Shown one piece after another: positions 1 to 11,275 of a stretch of 64,000 bases of DNA. Source of the DNA: Micropterix aruncella. Taxonomy: Eukaryota; Arthropoda; Insecta; Lepidoptera; Micropterigidae. A program made the translations under genes and the position numbers. The notes beneath the pieces were generated by a model. The model made no database searches. It saw only the letters and a list, made by a program, of their open reading frames with translations, and was not told the DNA's origin. The stretch lies in contig OX155960.1 in the NCBI GenBank assembly GCA_944548615.1, positions 34,882,499 through 34,946,498 of the forward strand, given 5' to 3'. The first letter of the stretch is position 1; the number at the start of each line of letters is the position of its first letter.

Positions 1-1560
1 GATTTAAAAACCAATGCTGAGCAAACATCTTTGAAAATTGCAATATGAAATGTCTTCGGAATTACAAGCAAAAACAAGTTACACGGCTGTCAGACGAAGA
101 CTGATCGATTTTAGACCGTTCTTAGATAAGACCCCGAACAAGACCGATCCGCCATGACAGTTGTAGAAACAGAATACCAAAAAGGGTCTCGACGGTGCTT
201 AACGTCAATTTAAGTACCTGATGATATCTACATAAGCACGCGCTAGTTAGGAACCATGAAAGGGAATACCAAAACGTCACTTCAAATTAAGCGTCGTTTT
301 AGCGCCATTTTAGACCCCAATTTAGGCACCTCCGAGAAACGGAATACGGGCCAGTGAGTTTGTTAGCAGGAAAATTTGAAAATCCCCTCTCCCCCTCTTC
401 CTTACCGTATAATCTGTATAGCAATAGCAGTTGTATTCCACCTACCTGCAAAACAATAGCTTACGATAACTGACAACACTACGATTGCTACAAACTTCGA
501 GCGATAAAATCGTTATTTGTATATCAAACAACGACAGCAGTCTTCGATTTCACAATAATTATTATTTTGCACTATTTTATGAAATTCTTGGGATCAATTC
601 AATTCAGAGACTTTCAATTTTGGTTTTTGACTAGTAAAACGCGGGTCAAATTTTAATGTTGATATACAAATAAAATTATCATAATTACAACCCCCCCCCC
701 ATTTTATTAGGCATTGTTAAGTAATCTATTAAAAAATATATTACATAAGTTGTCTTTTTAAGCTGATATTAAATTGTACTTAATCTATTGGATCATTAAA
801 CATAATTGTAAACATCATCGTAGGATTACGTAATAATGAATTAACGATTACTTACTGAGAATTTTCACTCATTATTTTTTTTTTTAGAAACGAACATTAT
901 ACGTTACTATTCGCTACCAGCTAGAAATAATATATAATGTATCTTAATGTTTCTCGGTTTAGAAGTCCTTCAACCTGGACTCAGGGAACATAACTTTCCT
1001 CATAGTAAACCCACTAACACACTAGCTTCAAAATATGCAAAAATATCACTCAAAACTCTTTATTACTTAATTTTGCGGTACGTACTAACGATATGGTGTT
1101 AGTCGAAATACACGCGCGGCGTGGCGATGCTTTTGTTTCAGCGGAGAAAAAAAAATATTGATAAAAATACTGATATACCGATGGATCGAACCGGTTTGAG
1201 GCTATATCGTTGGTTACTGGATATAGAAATTGTGGAAATGATTGCATAGAGAGTGTTTAGAGAGGCCTATCTCTCCGGTTTTACATACGAATGCATTCCG
1301 TGAACCGAAGAGGAATCTATTTAAAGGTTTGATCGATGGTGATTTTAAGCAATATCTTTCGAGGCGAATGTACGAATAAAAATAGCGGCGGCTGCAACGT
1401 CTTTCTGCGATATTGTTACATTTCTTTTAAACGAATTTTCAAATTAAAATAATTGGACTGGTAGCCCTTGATTATACCCCATTTCACAATTCACTTAAAA
1501 AAACCCAACAAACCCAAAAACTCCAAACGCCTTTCAATTTTAGAACACCCAATTATTTCG
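1..1560. other. AT-rich DNA without recognisable gene
   Basis: Only short chance reading frames are present; their translations resemble no family I know. There is a C10 run near 691 and a T9 run near 880. No TIR, TSD or conserved motif was found. Confidence 0.5.
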
Positions 1561-1589
1561 CTTTTGTAAGGCAATCGTTTCAGTAAGGT

Positions 1590-2160
1590 TTTGAACTGAG
1601 GTAGATGGCGTGACAGACGCAAACGCGTTTTTAACACGCTTTTATTAGGTCGACCTGTATGTAACTATGTAATGGAATCTATGGTAACTAATTTAACCAT
1701 CTTCCAAGGATCGTAGCGTCATGAAAATTGGCAGCTGTATGTAGTTCTGATGACAATACAATAATATGGTACTGTCGAACTGATCTGATGATGGAGTCGG
1801 AAGATATGAAATGGAACTTCATGATGGAACATTGTATCATAGTTGTGTTTGGACTTGTTAGAAAAGTCTTGGAATGAACTTTGGTTGGTGCGAAGTAATG
1901 GTGCGCATACCAAGAATGTAGATGTAATGGTGCGTGGAAAGTACTACAAGTAATGGTGTCGTATAGTTGGCGCGTATAGTTGGCCGCGTCGTCTTATAGT
2001 TGGCCGCAAAGCGTGTTTTTAGTGTTTTTTTATAAACTATTAATTTATTTTAATTCCACTGCTTGAGAATTCTGAAGTTAAGTGATTCAATGGAATCCGT
2101 CTTCGACTGTATCTCCTTATCCTACCTAGCTGTGCTCCGTGGCTTCACCCGCCGTTTAAT
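1590..2160. repeat. probable old dispersed repeat debris
   Basis: The stretch changes texture compared with its surroundings. It contains a segment near 1635 reading ACGCTTTTATTAGGTCGACC, three close copies of a TATAGTTGG(C)CGC motif at about 1956-2005, and a segment near 2130 reading GCTGTGCTCCGTGGCTTCAC. The first and last resemble phrases I associate with lepidopteran repeats, but no second copy lies in this window, so this is recognition from memory only. No coding capacity is visible. Confidence 0.3.
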
Positions 2161-2268
2161 TTAAAATTTATAAATAATTTAGAGTACTTCGGCATAGAAA
2201 ATAATTTAAGTCATATTTTCGTGTGATATTATTATATACTGGTTTTCGCCGAAACCTGGTCTAGATAA

Positions 2269-2660
2269 GGGCCGGCACCACACGATGCGGCGTCCTACAT
2301 ACAAATATCCATGATATGTCACATAGTGCGTTCCGGCGCCGCACCGCACGCAAACCGATAATATGCGCTGAGCGGCTCTGCTCAGTTGTTAAAAGCAGTC
2401 GAAGTAGGGTACATGCTTGCCTGTTTCATTTGTTTTCATGTTTTGTTGATTATTTATTTGAAGTGTTTAAAATGAGTACCAACGAAGAAGATATTGGCAT
2501 TGACTACCTCATTTCACTAGTTTTACGTACAGTTAACTACAACACTATTCGCCCACTGCGGCGTCGTAGCTGCGGCGCCGCACCGTGCACTGTACGTGTG
2601 TACGCCCATACGGCGAAATTTTTGCGGTGCGGCGCCGCACCGCATCGTGTGGACCGACTC
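2269..2660 (+). mobile_element. Harbinger-like internally deleted DNA transposon (392 bp)
   Basis: The ends are inverted copies. The left end reads GGGCCGGCACCACACGATGC and the complement of the right end reads GAGTCGGTCCACACGATGCG, with one small gap between them. The flanks are TAA on the left and TTA on the right, which suits the TWA target of PIF/Harbinger elements. The motif CGGCGCCGCACCG recurs inside both ends (about 2333, 2573 and 2631) as subterminal repeats. Between them a reading frame opens at 2471 (MSTNEEDIGIDYLI...), a plausible start of a Harbinger-type ORF, and runs straight into the right end; the rest of the transposase is missing. A longer frame from 2316 crosses TIR sequence and is probably meaningless. 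The family call is inference from TIR and TSD style. Confidence 0.6.
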
Positions 2661-3254
2661 TTAGGCATGCACATTTCGACTCTTCTCATTAATGCTCGGT
2701 TCTTGTCGGGCGGCCACCCTCGTCCGCCGAGCCAACTCGTCGCATCGCCCGCCCGCGCAAATACTTTGTTTTCGCTTAGCGTTTCTTTTTGCTCGGCTCC
2801 TAAGAGCTGTAATGTCATGTTAAATAGGCTATAACCATTCTCAAGAATTGGTCTATCAAATGCAATATTTTTTTTTCAAATCCCACTGGTAGTTCAAGAG
2901 ATTAGCGTGTTTAACCAAACAAACTCTTCAGCTTTATTATAAGTATATATAGGACCTGCACATACAAATACGGACGAAACCGAAATAATTTTGTTTTAAT
3001 TCGCAGGTCCGAATGACCTACCGCAATCGCAAATACGTAATAGCGGCCGTTTTAATACTAGTATCAGTAACGCGGGATTTTTAAATAAATGAAGAAATAT
3101 TAGAACAGATGTGGCACAAAATTTCAGTCGATGTAATGTAGAAGGCAATTTTTTATGTACATTTTATATTTCGATTCTAGATTTAGAGATATATTTGTCG
3201 AAATATGTTGAGAATTAAACTTCGAAGAGATGTTCCAGACGTTTTAACCAAGAA
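2661..3254. other. no gene; GC-rich patch then AT-rich DNA
   Basis: A GC-rich patch at 2690-2830 follows the Harbinger-like element and may be further repeat debris. At 2952 and 3004 the words GGACCTGC and GCAGGTCC form a short inverted pair about 60 bp across. Nothing coding is recognisable. Confidence 0.35.
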
Positions 3255-3404
3255 GTAAATATATTTAAAAGAATAAAAAACACGACTGTCCTCACAGAAA
3301 GTGAACTATTGTATTTTTAATCATTTTTATTACGGTTTTTTTATGAAACGTTTGTGGTTTTTGTATTTATCCATATAAATACAAGTATATTTTCGGAATG
3401 TAAT
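3255..3404 (+). repeat. ~400 bp dispersed repeat, copy A, left part
   Basis: This matches the first third of the copies at 6282 and 45943, sharing words such as AAAGTGAACTATTGTATTT and TTTGTGGTTTTTGTATTTAT. The copy is broken at 3404 by the LINE insertion and resumes at 5426. The family is unclassified; it has no coding capacity and no clear TIR. Confidence 0.75.
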
Positions 3405-5425
3405 ACCCGCTCTAAGAATGGACTACCTTTCGCAAGAATGGAGTACCCGCTCTATACCATATTCAATTGGACTATTTCAGGACTGTTGCCTCTCCCCGAC
3501 GATTTTTAATATAGTTTTTAATATACTTCTGGAAAGCCTGACCCAGTTTGACAGGAAGTGGGGCTACCGTTTTAAAACAGACGGCCAATACACCTCGTCG
3601 TGCCTCGCTTTTGCCGACGACCTAACTTTCATCACCAGAAGCCCCAAGCAGCTTTCCCTGCTATTACAGAAAGTGGAGCGTTTCTGCGACTGGTCAGGCT
3701 GTATAAAAGTGAAGCCCTCCAAATTTTTTTGCCTTGGACTCGCCCGCATGGGCACAAAATTTACATCCTATGACCCCAAATTGGTCTATAAGGGCTCTAA
3801 TATCTCCCTTATAGACCCAAACAATCATTTCAAATTCCTCGGCAGAAAAATCACCCATCAGGGAAAAGACGTCTCGGGCGATCATGTTATAGAGCATTTC
3901 AAAAGTTGCCTGGCGAAAATAGATGCCTTGCTAATTTCTGGCCCTCGTAAGGCCTGGATCTATGACAATTATCTAACGTCACATTTGTCATGGCCCTTTC
4001 TTATTTACGATTTTACCAAAACCCAACTGTCCCGTCTAGATGCGCTGGTGACAGCTAGTTTAAAATCCTGGCTGTCCTTAGCCAAACCAGCTGACCCCTC
4101 GACTCTCTTCAGGTCCAAACAAAATTTTGGGCTAGCGCTTAAACTGCCCTCTCTGCTCTACGCCAACTCCAGAATAACCAAAAATTCGATTCTGTGCAAT
4201 TCCAAAGATCCGGCAATATCGAAGCACGTAATAAGTGGCCGTAGTGATTCAAATGAACTACAAGCCCGCGTAGACTTCCACAAAAAGTTCCTTACTGGAA
4301 TCAGCCAGAATGGCACTGGTCTGGGGTATGGCAGTACAACCACGAGCGACGTGGACTTGAAGAAGTCTCTTTTGAGGGGAGATTACGACAGCAAGAGTAT
4401 GGCTCATGCTATTGGCCTTCAATGCCAGAATGATTGGACAACAATTGGGGACTTTTGCATTCCGCCTCCAATGCACTGGAAGGTAATGCTCTATGACTGG
4501 ACGCCAGAGATGCTGAAATTTTATTTGAATGCCTTTCAGCATACACTTCCAGACCCCAGTAACCTCGCTCGTTGGAGCTTTGCCGAGGATAGTTCTTGTC
4601 CCCTCTGTAGCAATACCCTTTGCACAGCTAGACACATTCTAGCTGGCTGCAAGGTGGCCTTAGATCAAGGACGGTACACTTACCGCCATGACAAAGTTTT
4701 CGCTGTTATTCGCGAGGTAATTAGTCTCTCAGTGGCTCGTGCCAACAAGGGTTTGACAGTATCCTCCAAACCCCCAATACAGTTTGTGCGGGATGGCTCT
4801 AAAGGCAAAAAACATTTAACTACAAACCTTTCTCAATAATCGAGAAAGCTACAGATTGGATTCTGGAGGTTGATTCGGTCTCTAAGCAGTATAAATTCCC
4901 TGAAAGTCTCGGATGCACAGCACTCCGTCCAGATGTAACTCTTTACTCTCTATCTCGGAAGGTGGCTCTTATTGTATAATTAACTGTTCCATGGGAATCA
5001 AATATCCCAAAAGACCACGAGTACAAATTAAATAAATACCATGATCTTGCAAATGCCGTAACCCGGAACGGCTTCACTGTTCACCTTCACGCGGTGGAAG
5101 TTGGCGCTCGTGGCCTGCCAGCTAAATCTCTATTTCACCTCTTTAAAGATCTTGGCCTTTCCAGAAAAATAATCAACTCTTTCTTAGAAAAATTATCTAA
5201 AACTGCGATTTGCGCATCTCAAATTCTATGGCTTCGAAGGGGGAGTGAATGGGTGGTAAGGTGAACGCTCACATGTGGCAAGACAGCTGTCCTAAACCTA
5301 CCACAGCCGGTTCGTAAGTCCGGAATCCACTGCTCACCCCCCAGAAGTGTAAAAAAAAAAATAGTATTATGATGGGCCCGACTCCGGTCGGTGAATTCCA
5401 TGGCAGCTCCGTTTGTATTTATTTA
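3405..5425 (+). mobile_element. 5'-truncated LINE with restriction-like endonuclease, inserted in a repeat
   Basis: A 2.0 kb non-LTR retrotransposon copy splits a ~400 bp repeat. The repeat sequence ends at TAAT (3401-3404) and resumes with TAAT (5426-5429), a likely short target duplication. The copy starts inside the RT domain, so it is 5' truncated as is normal for target-primed insertion. After the coding part a ~160 bp 3' UTR follows and ends in an AT-rich tail. Near the 5' junction ACCCGCTCTA occurs twice (about 3405 and 3445), a small junction duplication. Confidence 0.7.
3418..5264 (+). pseudogene. LINE RT with zinc knuckle and restriction-like endonuclease (NeSL/Utopia-like), disrupted
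   Basis: The first frame (3418-4839) begins within RT. EWSTRSIPYSIGLFQDCCLSP at its start is the conserved QGxxLSP block with Q-D in place of Q-G, and AFADDL near residue 65 is the catalytic ADD block. Near residue 395 CPLC-x8-H-x4-C is the CCHC knuckle, followed by GRYTYRHDKV, typical of LINEs of the CRE/NeSL/R4/Utopia group. A one-base shift, probably in the A6 run at 4806, puts the rest in the next frame, where RPDVTLYS, then a stop at 4977 in place of the usual E before LTVPWE, then KLNKY and EVGARGLPAKSL form a restriction-like endonuclease domain ending at TGA 5262-5264. In the living element this ORF nicks target DNA and copies its RNA into it. The copy is dead: truncated, frameshifted and with a stop. 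The endonuclease class is firm; the exact clade is not. Confidence 0.8.
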
Positions 5426-5690
5426 TAATCAGGCCTTTCATTTGACACTAAACACGATATATTTATGTTAAATAATTGACATTTGGACATTTAGACAACT
5501 ACTTACTTGATACTTGGATAGTTAATGTACCCAATGACACTCCGGATGATATAATGTTTATAACAATACCGCACACTTTTAAGTCGGTATAAGCGCTAAG
5601 AAGTTATGGTGGAATAAAGAAACGAAAAACATACATAGATGAAACCTGAACACATTACACTCCTTTTTTGTAGGGCAGTCGTGTAAAAAA
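5426..5690 (+). repeat. ~400 bp dispersed repeat, copy A, right part
   Basis: This continues copy A after the LINE. It shares with copies B and C the words CACTAAACACGATATATTTA, GTTATGGTGGAATAAAGAAA and CATAGATGAAACCTGAACAC. Joining 3255-3404 to this part gives one copy of normal length. Confidence 0.75.
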
Positions 5691-6281
5691 TGGACCGGCG
5701 ACATACCGCATACGGGCTCAGATTTATCAAAGTCGTCGCCAAGCCAATTATCCAGTGACAGTGAATGATCCGTAAATAGATGAAGTTAAAATTCCAACAA
5801 ATCATAAGGACGGCGCAGATTTAAGACAGGAAATGGGAGACCGCGAAATACCCGCAGTTTTAATCATGGAATAGCGTTATTTTTATTAAATTAGTACATT
5901 AATTTTAGGCAGGATTTCAGTTGTTTTGTAATATAAATTTAATGTATTTTAATTCACTACCGAAGGAAGTATATATGTAGATATCAGTGTTTCCAGTTAG
6001 TAAATTGTGTTTTTTTTCAATACAAGTGTTCATGTTCTTGGCATTGTATCTGTTATTATTACTATAAAATAAAGTTATTATTGTAATTATTATTAACTTA
6101 AATAGATATAAACTTAGTCAATAGGCTATAAATTTGCTCGTCTATTAAATTATGTAAATTTTGTAGTAGGTACGGTACATCTTTATAATATCGTTGTAGT
6201 GCCTAATTGAATGTATAGAATCAGAATGACTTGACTAAGTGTAGGAACCCTAGAAATTGTTTTTTTTGTAAAACAAATAAC
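5691..6281. other. no gene recognised
   Basis: AT-rich sequence between two copies of the same dispersed repeat. No domain, TIR or tandem array was noticed. Confidence 0.4.
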
Positions 6282-6695
6282 AAGTAAATATATTAAAATG
6301 AATAAAAAATACGACTACCGTAATAGAAAGTGAACTATTCTATTTATTATTACTTTTATTACGTTTTTTCAATGAAATATTTGTGGTTTATATATTTATC
6401 CATATAGACAGATGTATATTTCCAGAATGTACTCAATCAGACCTTTCATTTGCCACTAAACACGATATATTTAAGTAAATTTATTGATATTTGGACATTT
6501 GTACATTTGAACAACTACCTGCTTAATAATTGGACAGTGTAGGTACCCAATGACTGTCACTCGGGATGACATAACGGTGCTAACAGTATTACACACTTCT
6601 AAATCGGTTTAAGTGTTTGAGAAGTTATGGTGGAATAAAGAAACGAAAACATATATAGATGAACCCTGAACACATTATACTCCTTTTTGATGGGA
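6282..6695 (+). repeat. ~400 bp dispersed repeat, copy B (uninterrupted)
   Basis: This is the uninterrupted reference copy in the window. It reads through the point (about 6427-6437, GAATGTACTCAATCAG) where copy A carries the LINE. It lies in the same orientation as copies A and C. It has no coding capacity, and the terminal sequence gives no class. Confidence 0.75.
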
Positions 6696-7554
6696 AAAAT
6701 GTTTAAAAATAAATCAAATTGGATTGGTAGATACTATTTTCAATGGTAACTAACTTGTCTGCGAAATTCTCGTAAAATTCGCTGGCAATCAGTAATTCAT
6801 AAACCTCTATAAATCAAAACCTTGACAAACAATTTTTTTTAAATATATTACTAAAGATCCTTTGTCTGCCAACAGGTTCCTTGCGATTTTTGTCTTTTAG
6901 GGATTCGATGTGAAATAAAATACAATATTATACTGAACCCTTCAACCCAGCCGAAGACCAGAATAGTTATATATTAAAATGCCTCCGCGCAATCTATTAA
7001 GTAGATACTACTGCAATTTTGTAATGTCATTTAATGCAGCATAAAGCCTTTGATATCATACTTTACGTGTTAAAGCCTCTCAAAGCAAACCGTCAGCAGA
7101 AATTACGAATAAACTGCTATGTCACGCAAGCGGGTTTCAAGGGCGCCCTCGCCTCAATAGCAATCCGTTCCCGTAACAGCTTATTTTCGAAGCGCTTGAC
7201 ATGTGATAATTATCTACAAGCGCACCATATTTATCTTTGCTGCATCTCCCTCGTTATATAAAACCGTAGTCCGTTAGACTGTCGTCTATAAGTTGATCAT
7301 TTGATTAAAATACAAATGAAATGATTATCAACGAGCGGATCATTTAGTAATGGACTTTTAATTCAGGTTTGATTATAAAATTACTGGGGTCTCTGGAATT
7401 TCAATTAAATATGTTCTTTAGTTTATGATATAAATCAAAAATGAGTAACTACTTTCCAAAATATTACACAAAAGGTCGGAGAAATAACTATTAAAACCCC
7501 GATAGAAATCGCTATTACTAGTATTCTAATTTATGTAGTAGCGGAATCAGTACG
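6696..7554. other. no gene recognised
   Basis: AT-rich DNA. A 75-residue frame at 7034-7261 has no recognisable motif and is taken as chance. Confidence 0.4.
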
Positions 7555-7860
7555 AGCAGTAAAACAACTTTAAGGAAAATTTTGTAAAAAAAAAAACACA
7601 TTTCGAAAAAAGTTTGAGAAGCGTTGAATGCTCTGCACCTTCTAGCAGTAGGTAAAATATTGCGAATGAACAATATTCGCGACAGTTGAAATATCGATAG
7701 ATGGCGCATCGCACTTATCGCTTTTTATACTTTTTTCAAAAAATAGTTTTCCGATTTTTCTAAATACTTTTTTTTGTTTTGATCATATGTTCATATTAAA
7801 AGTTGCTTATTTGCTCGTACCGATTCACCCTATTCAAGAATGCACTTATCCTGTATATCG
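7555..7860. repeat. dispersed repeat Z, copy 1
   Basis: It shares with 29060-29320 the block AGGTAAAATATTGCGAATGA...ACAATATT and, about 100 bp on, TCGTACCGATTCACCC...CAAG followed by ACTTATCCTGTAT. The end block also occurs at 43300-43380. It is non-coding and unclassified. Confidence 0.6.
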
Positions 7861-8885
7861 CTCTCTGTACCTCTCCAAAGTATATGGGTAACCGCTTTTA
7901 TAATACTGATTATATAAAAAGTATTTAGAAAATTATATAAAAAGTATTTAAGTATTAACGTTTGGGTTACAAGCCCGAAGTGCATTTAAATAGCTCATAA
8001 ATCATTTTTAAGCGCCTATTATCTAATAAGCCACAATCCCTATAGTAAAGATATCGTTTATTAATTAAAGTTCAGTAATAAAGTGGTGATTGAACAATTC
8101 TGGAAAGAATTTATTCATTTTATTGTATGTATCTCTAATTATATTTTCGTAATAAATTTTATTTAGGCGAACAACGCTTATCTAAGCTTTAATAAGGAAT
8201 TAGAATTAGGGGGTTCTGGAATAAAATGAATAAATTATTCATAGTATTACCAGATGACCCATTTATCCATTAATGTCCGATACCTTTATTAGGAATTAAA
8301 AAATATATAACCAACTGTTAAAAATAAAATTTAATGAAATCTTATAAACATATATCAATGAGCTTGAAATGAATATGATACCTAAAATTGATTAAAAAAG
8401 AGTGAATATGTAGTTAGTTTTCAGTTTTAGGCCTAGAAAGTTTCCATGGTCCCAAAATATGTATGGAAGCCATTTTTCATGATTTTACATCACGCTCTTT
8501 AGCAGTACTACATTTAATTTTCATTTTATATGCTATCCCATTATCCCAATCACCTATACCAGGCTATTTAAAAGAAACGCTGACAATAATTAAATACCTC
8601 TTTTACGAGTTTTACATTATTTACCTACCATTGGGATTATCGAAATTCGTACATATGGTCATTATGGAAAAACTGTTATCGTCGTAACAAAGCTCATAGC
8701 CTTTTTCAGTATGTGCTCCCTAAAGCTTTTCAGGATTTTTGGCGTCCTCCATTATCGAAAAAACACTTTGTAATTTTCAATTAAAGGTGAGCCCGAACCT
8801 ACCCGTCATGTCACTGTGCTGCGCGTCGCTGCACTCGTGGCAAAATATTCTTTGCTATAAGATTGTATGGAATAAACTGTACCTA
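7861..8885. other. no gene recognised
   Basis: AT-rich and unremarkable. From 7915 a GTATTT-rich segment is locally repeated (ATATAAAAAGTATTTA twice). A 74-residue frame at 8463-8687 shows no family motif. Confidence 0.4.
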
Positions 8886-9027
8886 CAGTCCGCGCGCGAG
8901 CTCTAAAGAATCGGGAGCTGGAGAAGAGGGCGGATTACGCCGCCCCCATCCGTCACTTCACACCCCGCGCTCTCCCAGTACTAGTACTATCCCAGCACCC
9001 GATTCTTCTGAGCTCGCGCGCGGACTG
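8886..9027. mobile_element. 142 bp MITE with TA target duplication
   Basis: The left end CAGTCCGCGCGCGAGCTC is the exact complement of the right end GAGCTCGCGCGCGGACTG, and the next inner block (AGAATCGGG / CCCGATTCT) also pairs. TA flanks both sides (8884-8885 and 9028-9029), the signature of Tc1/mariner-type insertion. It is non-coding and far more GC-rich than its surroundings. Confidence 0.75.
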
Positions 9028-9266
9028 TAAGCGGAGTGGCACGGCAGGTGGCTGCGCGTCGCGACAGAGTTGGTCATGTGAGAATACTTCGACGTACCAC
9101 TCAAGTGCAGTTTTCTCAGTATGCTCCGGGTAGGACGTCGCTATCTATCGACATTACGGAGTTTCCAGGTGTTTGGTGGATTGTTTTAGTATTTATGAGT
9201 AAATAAGTTAATTAATACCTATCCATTTCTTTTTTCTTTAAAGAAAAGCGCATTTTTTAACTCCAA

Positions 9267-9775
9267 TTAGAGCTATCAACTACAACTGACGAACCCGTTA
9301 CTTCAGGAAGTTTTAACAATATTAGATCGGTCTGTTTCCCGTGAGGTGAGCGTAGAAGACTTGAGACGAAAACAGTCCACCGTCTAGTTACGCCACTCGC
9401 CCGTAAGAAGCCAACGCCTTACCGCGAGCACAGTATACCAGACAGTAACTTCTCTTAGGACAAAATTGAAATCAAAGCGAATACATCACGAGTCGTAAGG
9501 GCTCGGATATGGCTGCCAGATGTCTCGCTACTTGCCCCACCCAGATATACAACGTTCGAAAATGTCGCAAGCCTCTACCTGCGCGTAATGCTAACCAAAG
9601 GCATTAGTCGGGACTTACACCTCTGACCACGTTCTCCTCGCACCCTCTTCCCGCAATGCCCTGTAGCTCGAGAGTGAAGGTACTGGTTGGTATACTGTGC
9701 CGCGAGATAACCAGATTAATCAACCAGCGGGCCGACACTCGCGCCCTTACTACCAGTTGCAACCGGTAGCAAGGG
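9267..9775 (+). mobile_element. CTAGAGTTGTCAAC retroposon, copy 1 (3' truncated, interrupted)
   Basis: It begins TTAGAGCTATCAACTACAAC, matching the starts of the copies at 15624 and 54773. It follows them through TCAGGAAGTTTTAACAAT and AGTCCACCGTC to ACCGCGAG, is split there by a 271 bp MITE, and resumes with CCGCGAGATAACCAG up to about 9775. The rest of the ~700 bp unit is absent. There is no coding capacity. Confidence 0.65.
9429..9699. mobile_element. 271 bp MITE nested in the retroposon, 7 bp TSD
   Basis: The left end CACAGTATACCAGACAGTAA and the complement of the right end CACAGTATACCAACCAGTAC are terminal inverted repeats. CCGCGAG is present on both sides (9422-9428 and 9700-9706) but only once in the paralogous copy (CTTAACCGCGAGATAGCC near 15777), which gives the empty site. 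A 7-8 bp duplication suggests hAT or P-type transposition. Confidence 0.8.
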
Positions 9776-10430
9776 GCCCGTACTAAGGCAAGCATACCAA
9801 GTAAACAATGGCTTGTGCATACTTCAAAGTACATAATTTTGTTAAAATTTAACAATGTTAATAAACAAGGTAGGTACAAATTAGGTCATTAATTTACAAA
9901 CCAGGTTATTGATATATCTGTCACTCTAAGTCAGTCTGTGAATAATATTTTTAAACTACCCATCATAATATACATAATAAAATAAGTAGTACAGGAACTT
10001 CAATAACTTGTGAAAAAGGTAAATAATAATAACGGATGAAAAAAATAACATCGCGATAAATAGTGAAATAATCAAATTGCAATCATTATGAATAGAAAAA
10101 TAACATTGCAATAAATAGTCAAAAAATCTATTGGAAATAGTCAGAAGATGCTTTTGTATATAAAATGTGAGTTTTACTAGTTTTACTAGTTTATATTAAT
10201 ATTTATTTCCATGACCATGCTATATCAATATTTTAAATATAATTATAAGTTTAATTTGCATTCGCTTATCTATTTTCTATTTTATCATATTTTGTATTTT
10301 TCATTTTAATATTATGAGCACATGAATAAATCTTTGCCATACATAGAGTTTTCCTTGGTACGGGCTATGGCCTAGTTAGGCAGATTCTGCAACTAATACA
10401 ATTGTAAATTTATGTTTTTGAATGAATAAA

Positions 10431-10466
<36 letters not shown>

Positions 10467-10470
10467 ATGA
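9776..10470 (+). repeat. AT-rich LINE-like 3' end with CCTAGTTAGGC motif and (ATT)n tail
   Basis: A GGGCTATGGCCTAGTTAGGC block sits at 10362-10381. It is followed by an AT-rich stretch with AATGAATAAA and then an (ATT)n run at about 10431-10464, which resembles a LINE 3' UTR with a microsatellite tail. The CCTAGTTAGGC block recurs at 22097, 34242 and 42390. Within 10036-10126 a ~30 bp word (AATAACAT.GC.ATAAATAGT) is directly repeated. Confidence 0.45.
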
Positions 10471-11275
10471 TTTTTGAATACAATCGAATTAGAAAAAAAC
10501 ACAAAAACAGCGATATTAAAACAATAAAAGAAATAAAAATTAAATAAATGTACATAAGAGGGTAAAACATACCGACCTTCATCCGTAAGCCACCTGTGAT
10601 ATCGTTTTTTAAATTGGTATTTATGGTGCACGATCCTTATAGACTCATTGCAATATAAAAAACGTTTTGTTATGCCATTACATATTAATATAGCTGGCAT
10701 CATATACAAAGCAAAAATATAACCATTACTAGCAAATACTATGATATTTTCGATTTACTTACCCGATATTATATGGACCAAAAATGCAAGGAAATATATA
10801 GGAAAAATCCCCACCAGATGAAAGAAGAGGAATATGTAGAAAAATATTCTTCGTAACCCATCTGTACACACTAAGACTAGTGATTCAGAAAGCCATATCT
10901 ACCTCCTTAGAGACGAGTACAAAAAAACCTTCACCTTCACAATAGATTGTTCTTTACTCATTCGTAAGAATCTGTATACGTTATAAATGTTTACGGCGGA
11001 AGAAAGTGGCAGCCAAATCCCTCCTCTATACACATAACTTTCGCCGGGGGCGTCTCCCAGCGGGCACACAAATGATAAAACACAAAAGGGGACATCAATT
11101 TTAGGAAACGTGGTCGTGAGAACGTTTTGAATATGGCACTAAAGTGCCGTTAATGAATGTGACCATACATAAGATTATGCTTCGAAAATGGTCGCCTCCG
11201 GTACATAAAACGATTCTCAATGTGCCGGAGTACAGTCTTTTCTAGCAATGAGAAAGTTTCATAGGTAGAAGCTTT
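10471..11275. other. no gene recognised
   Basis: Non-coding sequence without repeats that I could match elsewhere in the window. Confidence 0.35.

Noticed and set aside
2316..2834. 172-residue frame
   Set aside because: Crosses the right TIR of the Harbinger-like element into unrelated DNA; only the part from 2471 is plausible and it is truncated.
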